Source of the DNA: Herminiimonas sp. CN
GTDB taxonomy: Bacteria; Pseudomonadota; Gammaproteobacteria; Burkholderiales; Burkholderiaceae_D
Assembly (NCBI RefSeq): GCF_000622895.1
Contig: NZ_AVCC01000001.1
Location: 1-64,000, forward strand
Direction of reading: 5' to 3'
DNA: 64,000 nucleotides
The notes below the pieces were generated by a model that saw only the letters and a list, made by a program, of their open reading frames with translations, was not told the origin of the DNA and did not search any database. Shown here in pieces: positions 61,441 through 64,000 of this stretch. How positions within the stretch are numbered: the stretch's first letter is position 1; each line of letters opens with the position of its first letter. A program made the position numbers and the translations under genes.

Positions 61441-61658
61441 TTCGTCATCCTTATTTCCAAAGCCTTCATTACCAGCTCCACCGCCATCGGCGGTCCGTCG
61501 GCGGCGTGCCCCTCTATCCGCTTGATCCACCAGAGCTGGGTATCGGTGTCCCAGGAGTCGAACTTGTTTTTGTTCGAACTCCATCTGGTGTCATCAAGCC
61601 ATAAGTTTCGCAGCGCCAAGCGGTATAACTGGACCTTGACGAGGGCTTCTCCGCCCAT
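61437..61658 (-). CDS. Small unknown phage protein
   Basis: 73 residues from MGGEALVKVQLYRLALRNLW; the start overlaps the stop of the upstream gene (TGATG). Contains tryptophan-rich WSSNKNKFDSWDTDTQLWWI. Not recognised. It belongs to the tightly packed run with the 277-aa, 52-aa and VWA genes. Confidence 0.65.
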   Translation of the reverse strand: MGGEALVKVQLYRLALRNLWLDDTRWSSNKNKFDSWDTDTQLWWIKRIEGHAADGPPMAVELVMKALEIRMTK

Positions 61659-62491
61659 CACAGATGTGTGGAGATAGTACTCAGGATGCTTGCTGCTTCC
61701 TGCGCCACGCGAGCGCGGGCCTGATACGACCGGCGCAGGCAACCGGGCGGTTCGTGCAGGTCGCGCATCACGCGGATGCAGACGTCATTGAGTTCCTTGT
61801 TGTTGGTGATGTTCAGCTTGGGCAGCATTAGGGCCAGCTCGGTGACATTCTCGACGATACTGTCGCGAAAGACTGGCTTGTCCTTGAGCATCGTGGTCTC
61901 CAGCTTCGAGACCACATCAAATAGGCGTTGCCAGCACTCCCGGACTGCGCCGGCCTGGCGCTCGGCTACTGTGGCGTCGATACTAGCCTTGATCTCTTCC
62001 AGCGCTTCGTTGCCGACATCGACCCGGAAGTCCTTGGCGTCCGGTACCGGCAAGAAACTGACGTTCAGCCCAAAGCGTGACTGGATGTCGTCAGCCGGTG
62101 GATAGTCCTGGGCATCGTACATGGTACCCAAGCGCTGGCGGGCAGCGGACACCAGCTGTGGATAGTCCACGACGAATATTTTGGTCAGCGCCTCGTTGTC
62201 GCTTTTGAATTGGCGCATTGCTGCGGTGTAATCCATGTACGCCTTGGCCGGCAGCAGGCGGTCGCCGTTGTCGCCCCACGGCAGCGTCATCGTGTAGTGG
62301 TAGTCGCGGATGCGACCGGCGTGCTTGGCCAGCGGGTCGAGTGCGGACTTGTCGATCAGTAGCTTGTTGTAACGTCCGCCGTCCTGCGCGCTATGGGTGG
62401 CATCAACCTCGAGTGAGACTGCGCGGTCATGTTTGCGGGCCGTCCACTGGCGAATGTTGAGGTTCGCGATCATCGCTCGGTTCTGCAGCAT
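61658..62491 (-). CDS. Phage protein linked to VWA/AAA+ modules (DUF3150-like)
   Basis: 277 residues, mostly helical. MLQNRAMIANLNIRQWTARK and the following block resemble the DUF3150-type proteins found next to MoxR and VWA genes in phages and plasmids; a central YHYTMTLPWGDNGDRLLPAK and a helical C-terminus with ATVAERQAGAVRECWQRLFD follow. Role unknown; probable partner of the VWA protein. Its start codon and AGGAGAAAGAC ribosome site lie in the shared flank of cassette copy 2. Confidence 0.65.
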   Translation of the reverse strand: MLQNRAMIANLNIRQWTARKHDRAVSLEVDATHSAQDGGRYNKLLIDKSALDPLAKHAGRIRDYHYTMTLPWGDNGDRLLPAKAYMDYTAAMRQFKSDNEALTKIFVVDYPQLVSAARQRLGTMYDAQDYPPADDIQSRFGLNVSFLPVPDAKDFRVDVGNEALEEIKASIDATVAERQAGAVRECWQRLFDVVSKLETTMLKDKPVFRDSIVENVTELALMLPKLNITNNKELNDVCIRVMRDLHEPPGCLRRSYQARARVAQEAASILSTISTHL

Positions 62492-62749
62492 GTCTTTCTC
62501 CTGATTTAATTACCACCGTAGCCGTCGCCGTAGCCGTAGCCGTCGCCGTAGCCGTGGCCGTGGCCGGAGCCGTGGCCGGAGCCGTCGCCGTAGCCGTAGC
62601 CGTAGCCGTGGCCGTCGCCGTAGCCGTCGCCGTAGCCGAAGCCGTCGCCGTAGCCGTCGCCGTCGCCGTCGCCGGAGCCGTCCAGAGTCATCAGCCGGCC
62701 GTCGGTCAGGCCCAGCAGACGGCGGGTCAGTTTAAGGATGAGGTCCATT
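62489..62749. repeat. Gly-X repeat cassette, copy 2 (direct repeat)
   Basis: Matches copy 1 (59379-59657) over 51 bp at 62699-62749 and 21 bp at 62489-62509, with a shorter and differently composed hexanucleotide array between. The second copy has the same relation to its neighbours: head overlapping the 3' end of one gene, tail supplying the ribosome site of the next. Confidence 0.85.
62506..62748 (-). CDS. Gly-Asp/Tyr/His dipeptide-repeat protein, copy 2
   Basis: 80 residues. The head MDLILKLTRRLLGLTDGRLM is near-identical to copy 1. Then come 28 Gly-X dipeptides where X is mainly Asp and Tyr with some His and Ser, and a final Asn. It is much poorer in His than copy 1. Composition has diverged within the array while the flanks stay identical, as expected if the array slips or recombines faster. 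Starts 21 bases inside the 3' end of the preceding gene. Confidence 0.75.
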   Translation of the reverse strand: MDLILKLTRRLLGLTDGRLMTLDGSGDGDGDGYGDGFGYGDGYGDGHGYGYGYGDGSGHGSGHGHGYGDGYGYGDGYGGN

Positions 62750-63038
62750 TGGACTGGTTGCAGTCAACGGTGAACAGCACAGCTTTCAGCTGCGGGCGCA
62801 CAGTGCAGGAGGCGTCGAGCACGGTGTCTGCGACTGGGCCATCCTTGAGTTGACCGAGGCCCTCGGAGGTGCCCCACTTACGAATGCAGCGGGCTTTGTC
62901 GATGTACATTTCAGTTTCGGTACGAGTGACGTAACCGACGAAGACGAAGCCGCGGTCGAGGGCGACAATTTGGATTTGCGGGGTAGTAGGGCTCAAGTTT
63001 TCGGCTTGTTGGACTATCGGTGTTTTCTTGGTTGCCAT
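62727..63038 (-). CDS. Unknown phage protein truncated or ended within the repeat cassette
   Basis: 103 residues. IVALDRGFVFVGYVTRTETE then IRKWGTSEGLGQLKDGPVAD and a VRPQLKAVLFTVDCNQSK block resemble a recurring phage early protein with the I-R-x-W-G-T pattern. The last residues (WTSSLN) are encoded by the cassette head in another frame. So its natural C-terminus may have been replaced. Function unknown. Confidence 0.65.
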   Translation of the reverse strand: MATKKTPIVQQAENLSPTTPQIQIVALDRGFVFVGYVTRTETEMYIDKARCIRKWGTSEGLGQLKDGPVADTVLDASCTVRPQLKAVLFTVDCNQSKWTSSLN

Positions 63039-63043
63039 ATTCT

Positions 63044-63388
63044 TTATCCTTTAGAGGTTGTAGCCATTCTTCTTTTGAGGGTTCCGCGAGTATCCGTAGA
63101 GCGGTCTTTGTGTTTTTCGATCTGGGTCTGAGTGAATAGCCAACCTTCCTGAATGGCAAGTTGCAACGCTTCGATGATTTTTTCGGCATGCTCGACGGTA
63201 TCTACAGCCAGATGATTCTTACCGGCGAGAGTTTTTAAGTAGCATCCGAAGTGGTTTTCATGGTGATCACAGCCTTGTTCGAGCTGGCCGGCAGCTTCCC
63301 AGGAGTTTCCTTTATAGAACTGAATTACGGGTTGCCCAGACGTGTTGTCCGCCGGCGTTTCGGATATGTTGATTACGAACTGTTTCAT
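63044..63388 (-). CDS. Unknown phage protein
   Basis: 114 residues. MKQFVINISETPADNTSGQP, a His/Cys-containing QGCDHHENHFGCYLKTLAGK that could bind metal, and a basic C-terminal RGTLKRRMATTSKG. Not recognised. Starts with AAGGATAAAGAAC upstream on the minus strand and is followed after five bases by the next gene. Confidence 0.6.
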   Translation of the reverse strand: MKQFVINISETPADNTSGQPVIQFYKGNSWEAAGQLEQGCDHHENHFGCYLKTLAGKNHLAVDTVEHAEKIIEALQLAIQEGWLFTQTQIEKHKDRSTDTRGTLKRRMATTSKG

Positions 63389-63393
63389 GTTCT

Positions 63394-63627
63394 TTATCCT
63401 TTAAGTCTGAGTTCAATAAATCTCTGCATAATGGCCTGGGCCAGCGGGTCGCCGTCATCGGCCATGTGTTTGATCTTGACCATGCCGGAGGCTTCGAGCT
63501 TCATCGCGTTGGTAATTTTGTAGCACTGTTCGACTGTTGAGGCCCAGGCGCGTTGCTGTTCGGTAGAGTCAAAGACGATATGGCCGCGGGATGCTTGCCA
63601 CTTGCGGTTCTCTTCAGACTCGTTCAT
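63394..63627 (-). CDS. Small unknown phage protein
   Basis: 77 residues, helical: RKWQASRGHIVFDSTEQQRA, then KITNAMKLEASGMVKIKHMA. Not recognised. Overlaps the upstream gene stop by four bases. Confidence 0.6.
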   Translation of the reverse strand: MNESEENRKWQASRGHIVFDSTEQQRAWASTVEQCYKITNAMKLEASGMVKIKHMADDGDPLAQAIMQRFIELRLKG

Positions 63628-63809
63628 CCTGTCATCCTCCTCTCTACGTACATCGCCCAGACCTTCTCGGCTCTGGGTATGCCGGCTTTGGCTTCTTCCA
63701 GGCAGCGCTTGTAGCCGTTCTGGTTATCGAAGTAATACTCCAGGCCCTCTGCTTTGGGGTCTACGTACAGGGCGTACCAGGTCGTCCGCTCTTTGACAGA
63801 CCAGGTCAT
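63624..63809 (-). CDS. Small unknown phage protein
   Basis: 61 residues: MTWSVKERTTWYALYVDPKA then a helical GYKRCLEEAKAGIPRAEKVW. Not recognised. Its ATG overlaps the stop of the partial gene to its right and its TGA overlaps the next gene, as throughout this run. Confidence 0.6.
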   Translation of the reverse strand: MTWSVKERTTWYALYVDPKAEGLEYYFDNQNGYKRCLEEAKAGIPRAEKVWAMYVERRMTG

Positions 63810-64000
63810 CGTGTCAGCCTGTACTTCAAAGCGAATGCGACGATCTTCAGATTTGTCGGGTCCGTGCTGTTCATTACGTCTGCAATCCAGCGCTCGGGGT
63901 TTCTATAGAAGAGACTCAGCTTAAAGTGGTCTCTGCTTGGGCCTACACTATCGATAATCGCCCGCACCCAGCACAACTGCTCTGGTGTCTCGCGTAGCTT
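63806..64000 (-). CDS. Unknown phage protein, 5' part beyond the window
   Basis: The minus-strand frame is open from the window edge for 64 codons to a TGA at 63806-63808: TPEQLCWVRAIIDSVGPSRD then HFKLSLFYRNPERWIADVMN and a short basic tail. No family recognised. It supports the reading that the prophage continues to the right. Confidence 0.55.
   Translation of the reverse strand, partial: KLRETPEQLCWVRAIIDSVGPSRDHFKLSLFYRNPERWIADVMNSTDPTNLKIVAFALKYRLTR

Larger units (their letters stand above)
46114..64000 (-). mobile_element. Prophage, integrase end and early/replication region (continues past the window)
   Basis: From 46114 to the right edge all supported genes are on the minus strand, mostly short and overlapping by ATGA or TGATG. 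They include integrase, excisionase, a Cro/YdaS-like regulator, a DNA polymerase, ThyX, a helicase, a Cas4-like nuclease and NinX. The left end is the integrase next to ldcA. No terminase, capsid or tail genes are in the window. Confidence 0.85.

Overview
The window looks like a chromosomal segment of a betaproteobacterium, most likely order Burkholderiales and Oxalobacteraceae-like. The evidence is the gene order lpxD-fabZ-lpxA-lpxB-rnhB-RNA methyltransferase / ppsR-ppsA / smpB / ratA-ratB / guaB-guaA / queE-queD-tadA-ldcA and moderately high GC. No rRNA, tRNA or CRISPR array was recognised.

Bases 1-15947 are conserved housekeeping DNA: the end of the lipid A operon (lpxD is cut by the window edge), PEP synthase with its divergent regulator, an NfeD/stomatin membrane pair, smpB, ratA-ratB, a DUF4124 secreted protein, and guaB and guaA around a GAF-GGDEF protein with a degenerate GGDEF motif.

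Bases 15948 to about 42600 look like a carbohydrate-metabolism island. Directly after guaA lies a frameshifted relic of a P4-type integrase N-terminus. Then come, leftward, a sugar nucleotidyltransferase and a giant cyclic beta-1,2-glucan synthase (2925 aa). Rightward are tal-pgi-pgm with a GH144/PF10091-type glucanase, a convergent tkt, gnd-zwf, phosphoketolase (xfp), a broken class I fructose-bisphosphate aldolase, and pgl. Together they could make and recycle a beta-1,2-glucan, move glucose-1-P to glucose-6-P, oxidise it to pentose phosphate and cleave that to acetyl-phosphate. Two short inverted-repeat elements with the same termini sit on either side of gnd-zwf.

Bases 43144-45671 return to housekeeping genes (queuosine synthesis, TadA, LD-carboxypeptidase).

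From about 46 kb to the right edge is a prophage, or its early region, with every gene on the minus strand: integrase and excisionase at the left end, small regulators, an exonuclease, a family A DNA polymerase, ThyX, an SNF2-type helicase, a Cas4-like Fe-S nuclease, a HExxH/VWA protein with a likely partner, NinX, and many small unknown genes. No structural genes are visible and the prophage continues past 64000.

The most unusual signal is in this prophage. Two direct copies of a roughly 270-bp cassette each encode a Gly-X dipeptide-repeat protein built from hexanucleotide repeats. They flank the VWA/metallopeptidase module, and each upstream gene ends inside the cassette in a different reading frame.
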